A stretch of DNA of 64,000 bases from Citrobacter arsenatis (GTDB taxonomy: Bacteria; Pseudomonadota; Gammaproteobacteria; Enterobacterales; Enterobacteriaceae). This document shows positions 16,125-24,818 of the stretch, in pieces. The stretch covers positions 2,108,001 to 2,172,000 of the forward strand of contig NZ_CP037864.1 in the NCBI RefSeq assembly GCF_004353845.1, in the 5' to 3' direction. Within the stretch, counting starts at the first letter, position 1. Every line of letters begins with the position of its first letter. Position numbers and translations under genes: made by a program. Under the pieces are notes generated by a model. It was given only the letters and a program-made list of their open reading frames with translations, was not told where the DNA came from and ran no database searches.

Positions 16125-17411
16125 ATGCCACAGATTGAAGAATTACGTCGTCAGCGTGCGGGTATTAATGAGCAGGTACAGGCCCTGGCCACGATTGAAA
16201 CTACCGGTGGAACGCTGACAGCGGAGCAGTTAACCGAATTTGCCAGCCTGCAGCAGCAGTTCACGGATATCAGTGCCAGAATTGAGCGTCTGGAAGCGGC
16301 TGAACGTGCTGCAGCACTTGTTGCCAAACCGGTTAAAGGTACACAGCAGGCCCCTGGTATCAGCGTTAAAGCAGAGCCAAAGCAATATACCGGCGCAGGC
16401 ATGACCCGTCTGGTAATGTCGATTGCGGCAGCACATGGTAACGTCCAGGACGCAGCAAAATTTGCAGCTGAAGAACTGAATGACCAGTCTGTCTCGATGG
16501 CCATCAATACTGCCGCCGCGTCAGGTGGAGTTCTTATTCCGCAAAACCTGCACAACGAGGTGATCGAACTGCTGCGTGATCGCACCATCGTTCGTAAGCT
16601 GGGTGCGCGCTCCATTCCGCTGCCGAACGGCAATATGGCGCTGCCGCGTCTGGCTGGTGGTGCGACGGCGAGTTACACAGGGGAAGGTAAGGATGCGAAA
16701 GTATCAGAAGCCCGCTTTGATGATGTGAAACTCACTGCGAAAACCATGATTGCGATGGTGCCCATCTCCAATCAGCTGATTGGTCGTGCCGGCTACAACG
16801 TGGAACAACTGGTCCTGCAGGATATTCTGACCGCGATTTCTGTTCGCGAAGATAAAGCCTTTATGCGTGATGACGGTACCGGTGATACGCCGATCGGTAT
16901 GAAAGCGCGGGCAACCGAATGGAGCCGCCTGCTGCCGTGGGAAGCTGCTGCTGATATCAATCTGAATACGATTGATGCGTATCTCGACAGCATCATCCTG
17001 ATGGCTATGGACGGGAACAGCAACATGATCAGCTGCGGCTGGGGTATGTCGAACCGTACCTACATGAAACTGTTCGGGCTGCGCGACGGTAACGGTAATA
17101 AGGTCTACCCGGAAATGGCCCAGGGGATCCTGAAAGGATTTCAGATTCAGCGTACCAGCGCTATCCCGGCAAACCTCGGTGACGGCGGCAAGGAGTCAGA
17201 AATTTACTTCGCTGACTTTAATGACGTGGTAATCGGTGAGGATGGCAACATGAAGGTGTCCTTCTCGCAGGAAGCCTCCTACCAGGACGGGGACGGCAAT
17301 CTGGTTTCCGCGTTCTCCCGTAACCAGTCGTTGATCCGCGTGGTGACGGAGCACGATATCGGCTTCCGTCATCCGGAAGGTCTTGTTCTCGGGACAAAAG
17401 TGCTGTTTTAA
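16125..17411 (+). CDS. major capsid protein of the second phage (HK97 fold)
   Basis: A 428-aa capsid protein. An N-terminal scaffold coil (MPQIEELRRQRAGINEQVQ to about residue 75) is followed by the HK97-fold shell: GGVLIPQNLHNEVIELLRDRT, PRLAGGATASYTGEG, and the closing FRHPEGLVLGTKVLF. The ATG at 16125 starts the coil and follows a purine-rich AAAAGAGAGAAAA tract. It is the second major capsid gene in one element. Confidence 0.88.
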   Translation: MPQIEELRRQRAGINEQVQALATIETTGGTLTAEQLTEFASLQQQFTDISARIERLEAAERAAALVAKPVKGTQQAPGISVKAEPKQYTGAGMTRLVMSIAAAHGNVQDAAKFAAEELNDQSVSMAINTAAASGGVLIPQNLHNEVIELLRDRTIVRKLGARSIPLPNGNMALPRLAGGATASYTGEGKDAKVSEARFDDVKLTAKTMIAMVPISNQLIGRAGYNVEQLVLQDILTAISVREDKAFMRDDGTGDTPIGMKARATEWSRLLPWEAAADINLNTIDAYLDSIILMAMDGNSNMISCGWGMSNRTYMKLFGLRDGNGNKVYPEMAQGILKGFQIQRTSAIPANLGDGGKESEIYFADFNDVVIGEDGNMKVSFSQEASYQDGDGNLVSAFSRNQSLIRVVTEHDIGFRHPEGLVLGTKVLF

Positions 17412-17470
17412 CCGGTCCTGCACGCTGTGCGACCACGGTCGCACAGAGTAAAAGCACGTAATCCCCCAGG

Positions 17471-17492
17471 CCCGCAGCAGCGGGTTTTTTCT
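17471..17492 (+). terminator. intrinsic terminator after capsid gene
   Basis: CCCGC (17471-17475), AGCA loop, GCGGG (17480-17484), then TTTTTTCTTTT. It separates the capsid gene from the neck/tail genes. Confidence 0.65.
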
Positions 17493-17508
17493 TTTCAGGA
17501 GCAAAACG

Positions 17509-17886
17509 ATGACAACGAAAGCGGCAAAAGCAGCGGCAGCGGCGGCTGCAGCCGGGGATGTGAAAAAGCCGGATGAACTGACGCCGGAAAATACAGTGGA
17601 CGGGGATGACGGTCAGAATACTGCAGCGGGTTCAGGTGATGCCGGTGTTGATCTGACCGGAAGTGAAACAAACGGGGCCACGGGCCTGACGGGAGCAGAA
17701 GTGGCGCGGAAAGCGGTGGTTTTCCTGGGACCCTATCATCGTTATTCACGCGGTGATACGGCCTGTTTTGATGCTGAGTACGCAGAGAAACTGGTTGAGC
17801 GCCATATCGCGGTCTGGCCAAAAGATGCGAAGAAAGCGCTGAGTCCCCGCCAGGGAGCCGATGATCATGATACTGACATTGGATGA
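17509..17886 (+). CDS. Ala-rich head-associated protein (unknown role)
   Basis: A 125-aa protein with a low-complexity N-terminus (AAKAAAAAAAAGDVKK, then an acidic Gly/Asp/Thr segment to about residue 60) and a compact C-terminal domain (KAVVFLGPYHRYSRGDTACFD ... LVERHIAVWPKD). The gene lies directly after the capsid, a usual position for head decoration or head-completion proteins in HK97-like phages. CAGGAGC precedes the ATG. Its end overlaps the connector gene. The role is inferred from position only. Confidence 0.6.
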   Translation: MTTKAAKAAAAAAAAGDVKKPDELTPENTVDGDDGQNTAAGSGDAGVDLTGSETNGATGLTGAEVARKAVVFLGPYHRYSRGDTACFDAEYAEKLVERHIAVWPKDAKKALSPRQGADDHDTDIG

Positions 17887-18184
17887 CGTGAAAACCCAGC
17901 TCCGCCTGGAGCCGGATTTCACTGAGCATGACGATATGCTCACAAAAATGGTGGCGGCTGCGCAGAAGAGTATTGAGCGCGACTATTACTGCAAACTGGT
18001 GGGCAGCGATGACGAACTACAGGCGCTGCCGGAAGGTGTACGCGGTTTTGTAGCGGATGAGGATATCCAGCTGGCCATGCAGTATCTGGTCGGGGATGCG
18101 TATCTGAACGGTTTCACCGGTCAGTGGCTGGAGACGGCTGCGGTCCGGCACCTTCTTTTCCCGTTGCAGGAGAACACCGTATGA
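17867..18184 (+). CDS. gp6-like head-tail connector of the second phage
   Basis: A protein of about 105 aa of the DNA-packaging connector family (ILTLDDVKTQLRLEPDFTEHDDML, helices, YLVGDAYLNGFTG). I take the ATG at 17867, since CAGGGAG at 17851-17857 is 9 bases upstream; the in-frame ATG at 17861 is also possible. It overlaps the upstream gene by 20 bases and shares an ATGA overlap with the next gene. Confidence 0.78.
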   Translation: MILTLDDVKTQLRLEPDFTEHDDMLTKMVAAAQKSIERDYYCKLVGSDDELQALPEGVRGFVADEDIQLAMQYLVGDAYLNGFTGQWLETAAVRHLLFPLQENTV

Positions 18185-18531
18185 GCCTGAAGCCGGAAGA
18201 GATGACCTGCCGTCTTTCGATTGGGTATATGCAATCCGGGCGGGGGCCGCTGGGCGAATACCTGCCGGAACAGCTGGTCGTGACAGGGAAAGCCTGGGCG
18301 AAGTGCGAGCTGGTATCGGGCAGAAAGGTCCGCACACAGGATCAACAGCAGGTTGTTGAAACGTGTCTTTTTACCACTCATCCGAGCCTGAATATTGATA
18401 TCGACTGGAAAATAACGACGTCTGATCGGGTTTATACCGTTCGTAACGTCGAGCGCCTGGCGGACCGTATCATCATCACAGGGGAGGCAGACGCACGCCA
18501 TGATCGAGCAGGCATTGAAGGCAGCGCTTGA
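18181..18531 (+). CDS. head closure (head-tail adaptor) protein of the second phage
   Basis: A 116-aa neck protein resembling the SPP1 gp16/HK97 gp7 adaptor family: a beta-rich domain with ITTSDRVYTVRNVERLADR near the C-terminus, the usual closing pattern of head-closure proteins. The ATG at 18181 overlaps the connector stop (ATGA). The frame stays open upstream, but that part runs inside the connector gene. Order and overlap match the neck operon of HK97-like siphophages. Confidence 0.7.
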   Translation: MSLKPEEMTCRLSIGYMQSGRGPLGEYLPEQLVVTGKAWAKCELVSGRKVRTQDQQQVVETCLFTTHPSLNIDIDWKITTSDRVYTVRNVERLADRIIITGEADARHDRAGIEGSA

Positions 18532-18889
18532 ACGCTTAACCGGGCTGGATGCTTACCCTCTCCTCCTGCCGGATCAGCTGCAGGAGGGGATTACTTACCA
18601 GTGTATTTCCGATCCGGAAATGTACGCCGGACTGTTACGCACAGGCCTGATTGCGGGCCGCTTCCAGATAGCGATTCATCTGCTCAATGACTACACCCGC
18701 CTGATACAGCTGGATAAGAAAATCAGCGCGGAATGGACCGCTATCGTGCATGGCCAGCTTGAGGGCTTTCCTGTGCAGAATGTGGTCCGGGGTGGAATAC
18801 AGCAGAGTAAATCGGTACTGACCAGCGGCAATATTCAGTACCGGTTCGTGCGGGATTTTACCTTTTACTACCGGGACGCCTCACCATGA
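18500..18889 (+). CDS. tail terminator/DUF3168-like neck protein
   Basis: A 129-aa protein with the general plan of DUF3168/tail terminator proteins: an N-terminal helix MIEQALKAALERLTGLDAYP, strands AGRFQIAIHLL and FPVQNVVRGGIQQ, and a closing beta strand pair YRFVRDFTFYYRD. It overlaps the previous gene by 32 bases. It would cap the tail tube at the head-proximal end. Identification is by pattern and position. Confidence 0.55.
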   Translation: MIEQALKAALERLTGLDAYPLLLPDQLQEGITYQCISDPEMYAGLLRTGLIAGRFQIAIHLLNDYTRLIQLDKKISAEWTAIVHGQLEGFPVQNVVRGGIQQSKSVLTSGNIQYRFVRDFTFYYRDASP

Positions 18890-19287
18890 TCACCATGAAT
18901 GTAAAAGGACTGGACGAGTTGGAGCGGCAGCTTATCGCGCTCGGTGAAAAGGTCGGCACGAAGGTGTTACGTGACGCAGGGCGCGAGGCACTGAAAGTGG
19001 TTGAAGAAGACATGAAGCAACATGCCGGCTTCGATGATGCGTCCTCTGCAGAGCATATGCGTGAATCCATCAAAATTCGCTCATCCACCCGGAAAGGTCG
19101 CGGAAATACGGTGGTCACCCTTCGGGTTGGCCCCAGCAAAAAGCACTACATGAAAGCGCTGGCCCAGGAGTTCGGTACGGTGAAACAGGTTGCCGATCCG
19201 TTCATCCGTCCGGCACTGGATTACAACGTCCAGCAGGTTCTGCGCATTCTGACCGTAGAAATCCGCAATGGCATTCAGAACAGGTAG
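18886..19287 (+). CDS. HK97 gp10-family tail completion protein
   Basis: A 133-aa protein of the HK97-gp10 family (NVKGLDELERQLIALGEKVG, then REALKVVEEDM, and the AQEFGTVKQVADPFIRPAL motif typical of the family). Members join tail to neck. Start at 18886 overlaps the upstream stop by 4 bases; an ATG 9 bases later (18895) is also possible. Confidence 0.8.
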   Translation: MITMNVKGLDELERQLIALGEKVGTKVLRDAGREALKVVEEDMKQHAGFDDASSAEHMRESIKIRSSTRKGRGNTVVTLRVGPSKKHYMKALAQEFGTVKQVADPFIRPALDYNVQQVLRILTVEIRNGIQNR

Positions 19288-19320
19288 CAACCGCTGCCCA
19301 CTATTTAAGAGAGAATCATT

Positions 19321-19803
19321 ATGGCTGATGAAAGTAACACGCCAAAATCATCCCCTGAGTACGCAATGCTTCCTGCCGGGACGGTGGTGAGGTTTGGCGA
19401 AGTAGGGGCCGCAGTGGCGGCGCTCAAACCCCTGATTAACTGTAAGGCGCTGGGCGCGACAGGTCAGACGGGGGGATTTGTCGACTGTACCACCCTGCTG
19501 GACAAGAGTAAGCAGTCGATATCCGACCTGCCGGAAGGGCCGGAGAAATCGCTGGGATTCATTGACGACCCAGAAAACGAAGATTTCACCGCGTTCCTCA
19601 ATGCTGCAGAGCAGCGTAAGACCGTTCAGTTTTATATTGAGCTGCCGAACAAACGAACGGCTTCAATGATCCTTGCGCTTTCAGGCTGGCAGATGAACGA
19701 AATCACCGCGCCTGCCAGTGAAGTTATCCAGATTACGGTGCAGGGTAAGCAAAATAACATTAAATGGGGGAGTGCCGTGCCAGCGCCAGATGCCGGAGCG
19801 TAA
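19321..19803 (+). CDS. major tail tube protein
   Basis: A 160-aa tail tube subunit of the lambda gpV/HK97 gp12 type. Typical segments: EYAMLPAGTVVRFGEV at the start, the GFVDCTTLLDK strand, SISDLPEGPEK and the long final beta region IQITVQGKQNNIKWG. It forms stacked rings around the tape measure. An AGAGAGAATC site precedes the ATG, and a strong terminator hairpin follows the gene. Confidence 0.8.
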   Translation: MADESNTPKSSPEYAMLPAGTVVRFGEVGAAVAALKPLINCKALGATGQTGGFVDCTTLLDKSKQSISDLPEGPEKSLGFIDDPENEDFTAFLNAAEQRKTVQFYIELPNKRTASMILALSGWQMNEITAPASEVIQITVQGKQNNIKWGSAVPAPDAGA

Positions 19804-19820
19804 TCCGTTTCCCGTTATAC

Positions 19821-19843
19821 ACCGCCTCCGGGCGGTTTTTTTT
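19821..19843 (+). terminator. intrinsic terminator after tail tube gene
   Basis: ACCGCC, loop TCCG, GGCGGT, followed by a T-run. An almost identical hairpin recurs at 29621-29642 and a weaker one at about 26170-26189. High tail tube expression relative to downstream genes is the expected effect. Confidence 0.75.
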
Positions 19844-19865
19844 CGTCTGAAAAACAGGATACATC

Positions 19866-20228
19866 ATGTCTGAATTTAGCCTCTCCGCACTGAAAAAAGC
19901 ACTGCTCAAAACGAACCCCACGCCGACTGAAACTGAAATCTTCGGTACAAAGGTTTACCTGCGTCGACTGACGGCGGCTGAGCTTATTGATCATGAGGAT
20001 GCACTCATCGAGGCGCAAACCTCTGGCAATGCCCGCATGGCGTCTGAGCTGAGCGTACAGATTGTTATCGACAGTCTGGTTCAGCCTGACGGCTCCCCGA
20101 TTAAAGCCAAAGATAAACCCACGGCGAAGGAGTTGCTGGCAGCACACGATAACGTTGCGCTTCTGGACGCTATCGACAAAGTGAAAAAACACGGTATCGG
20201 TAAGCTGGAAACCGCCGAAAAAAACTGA
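19866..20228 (+). CDS. tail assembly chaperone gpG
   Basis: A 120-aa acidic/basic chaperone protein, the unshifted product of the G/GT pair. It begins MSEFSLSALKKALLK and contains IFGTKVYLRRLTAAELIDHEDAL, a pattern seen in lambda-like G proteins. The stop TGA (20226-20228) follows immediately after the slippery AAAAAAC, so most ribosomes end here. It binds the tape measure during tail assembly and is not part of the mature tail. Confidence 0.8.
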   Translation: MSEFSLSALKKALLKTNPTPTETEIFGTKVYLRRLTAAELIDHEDALIEAQTSGNARMASELSVQIVIDSLVQPDGSPIKAKDKPTAKELLAAHDNVALLDAIDKVKKHGIGKLETAEKN

Positions 20229-20479
20229 GTGACTCGCCCTGGCTGGAGCTGATTTTCTGGCTGGCCGACCGCTGGGGCGAGCCTGACCCGTCAAAAATTG
20301 CGGCACTTCCTGCAGACACGCTTTTCCACTGGCGTGCGTTCTTCCTCAAACAGGGCATTTTCAAAAAGCCTTCGACAGAAGGTTCTGACAGTAACCCGCC
20401 CCCTGTTAAATCTCACACCGCCGCCGTGAATCCGAATCTGGATGCGCAGTGTGCGGCAGTCATGAAGGTATTAATGTAA
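19866..20479 (+). CDS. frameshifted tail assembly chaperone gpGT
   Basis: The 0 frame reads GAA AAA AAC TGA at the end of G, so the heptamer A AAA AAC (20219-20225) is a textbook -1 slip site. After a -1 shift the frame continues from 20225 for 84 codons (LSDSPWLELIFWLADRWGEP and on) to the TAA at 20477-20479. This gives a fusion of about 204 aa. The T part has no start codon of its own near its beginning. Its stop overlaps the tape measure ATG. In lambda the G:GT ratio set by this slip is needed for tail length control. Confidence 0.85.
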
Positions 20480-23400
20480 TGGGTGACGTTGCCTCTCTTG
20501 CCGTTGGGCTGCATCTGAATGCAGCGAACTTTAAATCGCAGCTGATGAGCGCCTACGGCAGCGCTGAGAGTCAGTCACGCCAGTTTAACCGCAATGCTCA
20601 GGCTGATGCGAAAAAGACGGAGGATGCCTATAAGCGTGTTTCCGCTTCGGTATCGGGGCTGGCTGGCAGGCTGGCAGGTTTTGCCGGGGCGGGTTTATCG
20701 CTGGGTACCATTATCAGCACCACGCGGCAGTACAGCCAGTCGTTGTCGGATTTGCAGTCTATCACCGGTGCCACCAGTGCGCAGATGAAACTGTACGATC
20801 AGGCGGCGCAGGAAATGGGCCGCATAACGGAATACAGCGCATCACAGGCCGCCGAGGCCATTAAACTGATGGCTTCGGCAAAGCCTGAACTGCTGAGTAC
20901 CTCTGCGGGGCTGACTGCGGCGACCAAAAGCGCGTTAACGCTGGCCCAGGCGGCAGGGACGACGCTTCCGGATGCCACCCGAACGCTGGCCCTGTCATTA
21001 AACCAGTTCGGGGCGGGAGCCAGTGAAGCCGACAGGTATATCAACGTGCTGGCTGCTGGCGCGAAATTTGGCTCGTCGGAGATAGCCGATACTGCTGCCG
21101 CGATTAAAAATGGCGGGGTGGCAGCGGCACAGGCTGGCGTGGGTTTTGAAACCCTCAATGCCGCCATACAGGTACTGGCGGAGCGCGAAGTGAAAGGCGG
21201 CGAAGCCGGGACCGCACTGCGCAACGTGATCCTGAATCTGGAGAAGGGAACCGATAAGACCCTGAAGCCTTCTGTTGTCGGGCTGAGCCAGGCGCTGGAG
21301 AACCTGGCGGGAAAAAACCTGTCAACCAGGCAGGCCGTAAAGCTGTTCGGGGTGGAAAACCTCAGCGCGGCATCCATCCTGGTGCAGAACCGCGAGAAGG
21401 TGGAGTCGCTGACTGCCGCCCTTACCGGTACGCAGACCGCGCATGAGCAGGCCGAAATCAGGGTAAATAACCTGAACGGCGATCTTCTCAGCCTGACTTC
21501 GGCTTTTGAAGGTCTGATTATTAAGGTAGGACAGAGCGGAAACGGTCCGCTGCGCAGTGGTGTTCAGACCGTTACCGATGCCATTAATGGCCTAACGGAT
21601 AATTTTAATACGGTCGCCAGCGTTGCGCTGTATACGCTGATTCCTGTTCTGGCGACAAAACTGACGGCAGGTATCAGGGGGAACATCGGTGCCTGGGTTG
21701 AGCAGCAGCAGGCGGTCAGGGCCAGCGCGATGGCGCAGGCCGATATGGCGCGAAAAACGCTGGAAAGTACCGCCGCCACTCTGGCACAGAATAACGCAGA
21801 ATTCGGGCGTTATCGGGAAATGGAGAAAAGCGCCAGACAATTTGGCCTTAACGTGAGTTACCAGAGCGAGTTTAACCGCTTAATCCGGCAGGAAACCGAG
21901 CAGACACTGCTCTCCACCCAGGCAAAGAGCCAGCTGAATGCTGCCAATAAACAGCTTTCCGTTTCAGCCCGCGCAGTCTCTGCAGCAGTAGGTATGGCCA
22001 GAGGGGCGCTGGCACTGGTGGGCGGTCCGGTGGGGGCGGCGATGCTTGCCGGTTCGGCGTTGCTCTATTTCCATAATCAGGCGAAGAATGCCCGCCAGTC
22101 AGCGATTGACCTGAAAAATGCTGTTGTTGAAACGAATGAAGAGCTAAAAAAACTGTCGCTTAACCAGCTCAACGTGAAGCAGCTGGACATTGATGAACAG
22201 TTTGAGAATCAGGTTATTCAGCGAAATAAACTGATTAAAGAAATTCAGGATGCGGAAAGCCGTATTGATGGCTTGAGTGGCTTCGATCCGTTCGGACAAC
22301 TTAAAGGCGTACAGAATGATAAAACCCGCTACAAAGGGGATCTGGATGCCGTTGAGCAGGGGTTAAAACTCCTCAAAGAACGGCAAAAAATAGTCAAAGA
22401 GGCCATAGAACACGCTAAATCAGGGAAAACCGAACCCACGCCGAAGCCGGATAAACCAGGGAATGAAACAGGGAGCGATAAACCTGATACCCCCTGGACC
22501 GGAGAAGGCGGGGATACAGGGAAGGGGCAAAAGGCGAAGGTTAACCAGTATGAGCAACTGCGGCGTGAAATCGAAGCGGCGCATGCCTCAAGTCTCGGAC
22601 GTATCAACCTGCAGGAGCAGGAAAGCGCCAGAAAACTCCTTGAAGCCGCCCGCGCTGACGGAGCCAGCGAGGCTGATATTCAGAAGACGCTGCTGCTGAA
22701 TGCTGAAAACTATCAGAAACAGCGCCTCGAACTGGCAGAACAGTATGCGCCAGCCAGAGCAACTCTTACGAAAGAGCGCGAAGCGAGCCAGGAGCTGAAG
22801 TCGCTCCTGGATGCCCGTCTTCTGGATGAAAAGGAATACCAGACGGCCAGAATCACGCTGGCACAAAGTACGGCCCTTGAACTGTTACAGGCACAGGCAG
22901 CGGCAATGTCTGCCCCTCTGATTGATATTACCGGGACGGTTGATCCGCTGGCAGAACTGCGCAATCAACTGGCCGAGCGTCAGTCACTGCTGCAGACTTT
23001 TTACCAGAACGATGCGATCAACAAAGAGCAGTACGAACTGCTGAAGCAAAAGGCTGACAAGGATTCTGCGGATGCGCAGTACCAGACGGCGGTGGAGCTT
23101 TATAAGTCGCAGGGAAACCTGAACAGCCTCGCTATTGGCATGTTAGAGACCACCCAGGAGCGTTCCACTAACATGCTGACCGGCATGCTGGTAAACACCC
23201 AATCACTCCGGGACGGGATGATTGGGTTATTTTCCTCCCTGACTCAGTCGGTGATTAAAAACCTTGTCGATATGGCAGCGCAGGCGCTGATTACCAACAC
23301 CATCCTGAAATCCATTATGGGCATCGGCGGCAGTCTTTTTGGCGGTGCAGCCACTGCGAGTACCGGCACGGCCATCAGCAGTTTTGGCAGCAGTTTTAGT

Positions 23401-23781
23401 TTTAATGAGAAGGGCGGTGTTTATAACTCACCTTCATTAAGTGCCTACAGTAACGGCATCTATGACAGCCCGACCCTGTTTGCTTTTGCAAAGGGGGCAG
23501 GCGTGTTTGGTGAAGCAGGTCCGGAAGCCATTATGCCTCTGGCAAAAACGACTGACGGTACGCTGGGTGTCAGGGCGCTGGGTGAGCCGGGTTCCTCTGG
23601 TGGTGGTATGAATGGGGGAATTGTTTATTCACCTGAGTATCACATTATCATTCAGAATGACGGGCAAAACGGGCAGATAGGACCGCAGGCATCGCAGATG
23701 CTGGTCAAAATGGTCGACACGCGTGTCATGAGTATCCTGAGAACTCAGGGACGTGATGGCGGCATGCTGGCGGGAGGATAA
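20479..23781 (+). CDS. tail tape measure protein
   Basis: A 1100-aa TP901-type tape measure. Residues 1-60 are a short coil (GLHLNAANFKSQLMSAYGSAE). The conserved core at about 80-280 includes SDLQSITGATSAQMK, ITEYSASQAAEAIKLMASA and GVGFETLNAAIQVLAEREVKGG. Hydrophobic helices (ALALVGGPVGAAMLAGSALLYF) lie in the middle, followed by a charged coil with a GNETGSDKPDTPWTGEGG linker. The C-terminal part has the KGAGVFGEAGPEAIMPL motif common to lambda-group tape measures. The ATG at 20479 overlaps the GT stop; an upstream in-frame ATG (20449) would lie inside T. Protein length sets tail length, so a tail near lambda size or somewhat longer is expected. Confidence 0.88.
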   Translation: MGDVASLAVGLHLNAANFKSQLMSAYGSAESQSRQFNRNAQADAKKTEDAYKRVSASVSGLAGRLAGFAGAGLSLGTIISTTRQYSQSLSDLQSITGATSAQMKLYDQAAQEMGRITEYSASQAAEAIKLMASAKPELLSTSAGLTAATKSALTLAQAAGTTLPDATRTLALSLNQFGAGASEADRYINVLAAGAKFGSSEIADTAAAIKNGGVAAAQAGVGFETLNAAIQVLAEREVKGGEAGTALRNVILNLEKGTDKTLKPSVVGLSQALENLAGKNLSTRQAVKLFGVENLSAASILVQNREKVESLTAALTGTQTAHEQAEIRVNNLNGDLLSLTSAFEGLIIKVGQSGNGPLRSGVQTVTDAINGLTDNFNTVASVALYTLIPVLATKLTAGIRGNIGAWVEQQQAVRASAMAQADMARKTLESTAATLAQNNAEFGRYREMEKSARQFGLNVSYQSEFNRLIRQETEQTLLSTQAKSQLNAANKQLSVSARAVSAAVGMARGALALVGGPVGAAMLAGSALLYFHNQAKNARQSAIDLKNAVVETNEELKKLSLNQLNVKQLDIDEQFENQVIQRNKLIKEIQDAESRIDGLSGFDPFGQLKGVQNDKTRYKGDLDAVEQGLKLLKERQKIVKEAIEHAKSGKTEPTPKPDKPGNETGSDKPDTPWTGEGGDTGKGQKAKVNQYEQLRREIEAAHASSLGRINLQEQESARKLLEAARADGASEADIQKTLLLNAENYQKQRLELAEQYAPARATLTKEREASQELKSLLDARLLDEKEYQTARITLAQSTALELLQAQAAAMSAPLIDITGTVDPLAELRNQLAERQSLLQTFYQNDAINKEQYELLKQKADKDSADAQYQTAVELYKSQGNLNSLAIGMLETTQERSTNMLTGMLVNTQSLRDGMIGLFSSLTQSVIKNLVDMAAQALITNTILKSIMGIGGSLFGGAATASTGTAISSFGSSFSFNEKGGVYNSPSLSAYSNGIYDSPTLFAFAKGAGVFGEAGPEAIMPLAKTTDGTLGVRALGEPGSSGGGMNGGIVYSPEYHIIIQNDGQNGQIGPQASQMLVKMVDTRVMSILRTQGRDGGMLAGG

Positions 23782-24114
23782 GTGAAAACCTTTCATTGGG
23801 CACCCAGGGAGGGGATGCAGTCTTCTGTTTCCCCTTCGGTGACAACCATAAAATTTGGGGATGGCTATGAGCAACGTCGCCCGACCGGACTCAACCATCA
23901 GTTAATTAACTTCCAGCCTGTTTTCCGTATTACGTCGGACAATTCCCGCACCGCACTTGAAGCGTTTCTGGCCGAGCACGGAGGATATAAAGCCTTTCTG
24001 TGGCGACCGCCAAAATACAACCGCACGATAAAAGTTGTCTGCCGGGAGTGGTCTGTTACGGACAACGTCACGTATTCCGATTTCAGCTGTAAATTTGAGC
24101 AGGTCATTGCTTAA
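23782..24114 (+). CDS. minor tail protein M
   Basis: A 110-aa tail-tip protein of the lambda gpM family (pattern FHWAPREGMQSSVSPSVTTIKFGDGYEQRR, ending DFSCKFEQVIA). It starts with GTG one base after the tape measure stop, behind GGAGG. It belongs to the tip complex with L, K and I. Confidence 0.83.
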   Translation: MKTFHWAPREGMQSSVSPSVTTIKFGDGYEQRRPTGLNHQLINFQPVFRITSDNSRTALEAFLAEHGGYKAFLWRPPKYNRTIKVVCREWSVTDNVTYSDFSCKFEQVIA

Positions 24115-24122
24115 GGATCCTT

Positions 24123-24818
24123 ATGCAGGATATTCCTCAGAACACCCTCAACGAAACCACGAAAACCGAACAGTCGGCCCGCATTGATTTGTGGGAAATC
24201 GACCTGACGGCCTTTGGTGGCCAGCGCTACTATTTTTCAAATGAACTGAACGAGAAGGGCGAGCCGGTCACCTGGCAGGGCCGGAAATATGACGTTTACC
24301 CGATACAGGGAACCGGGTTCGACCTGGTAGGGAAAGGGACTACCGCCCGCCCGACGCTGGCGGTGTCGAACCTGTTTGGCATGGTTACGGGACTTGCGGC
24401 AGATATGCAGAGCCTCGTCGGGGCCACGGTGGTAAGGCATGTTGTGTACGCCCGTTTTCTCGATGCGGTGAACTTTACAGGCGGCAACCCGGAGGCCGAT
24501 CCGGAACAGGAAGTAGTCAGCCGCTGGGTGATTGAACAACTGTCAGAGCTGAAAGCTACCACGGCGACCTTTGTGCTGGCCACGCCGACCGAAACTGACG
24601 GCAGCGTGTTTCCGGCGCGGATCATGCTGGCTGATGTCTGCAACTGGACCTACCGTTCTGAGGAGTGTGGGTATGCCGGGCCGCCTGTGGCGGATGAATT
24701 TGACAAACCCACGGCAGACCCGGCAAAAGATGCCTGCAGCAAATGCCGTACCGGCTGCGAGCTGCGTGATAACCTGCCGCGCATCGGCTGCTTCCTCTCG
24801 ATTAACCGTCTTTCCTGA
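24123..24818 (+). CDS. minor tail protein L (Fe-S cluster type)
   Basis: A 231-aa tip protein of the lambda gpL family. The C-terminal half contains the conserved cysteines (CNWTYRSEECGY, then DACSKCRTGCELRDNLPRIGC) known to hold a 4Fe-4S cluster in lambda gpL. The start is 9 bases after the M stop, behind AAGGATCC. Its stop overlaps the K start (TGATGG region, 24816-24820). Confidence 0.86.
   Translation: MQDIPQNTLNETTKTEQSARIDLWEIDLTAFGGQRYYFSNELNEKGEPVTWQGRKYDVYPIQGTGFDLVGKGTTARPTLAVSNLFGMVTGLAADMQSLVGATVVRHVVYARFLDAVNFTGGNPEADPEQEVVSRWVIEQLSELKATTATFVLATPTETDGSVFPARIMLADVCNWTYRSEECGYAGPPVADEFDKPTADPAKDACSKCRTGCELRDNLPRIGCFLSINRLS

Noticed and set aside
17426..17445. 9-bp inverted repeat TGTGCGACC/GGTCGCACA after the second capsid gene
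   Set aside because: The 2-base loop is too tight for a normal RNA hairpin and a better terminator follows at 17471; kept only as a possible protein site.
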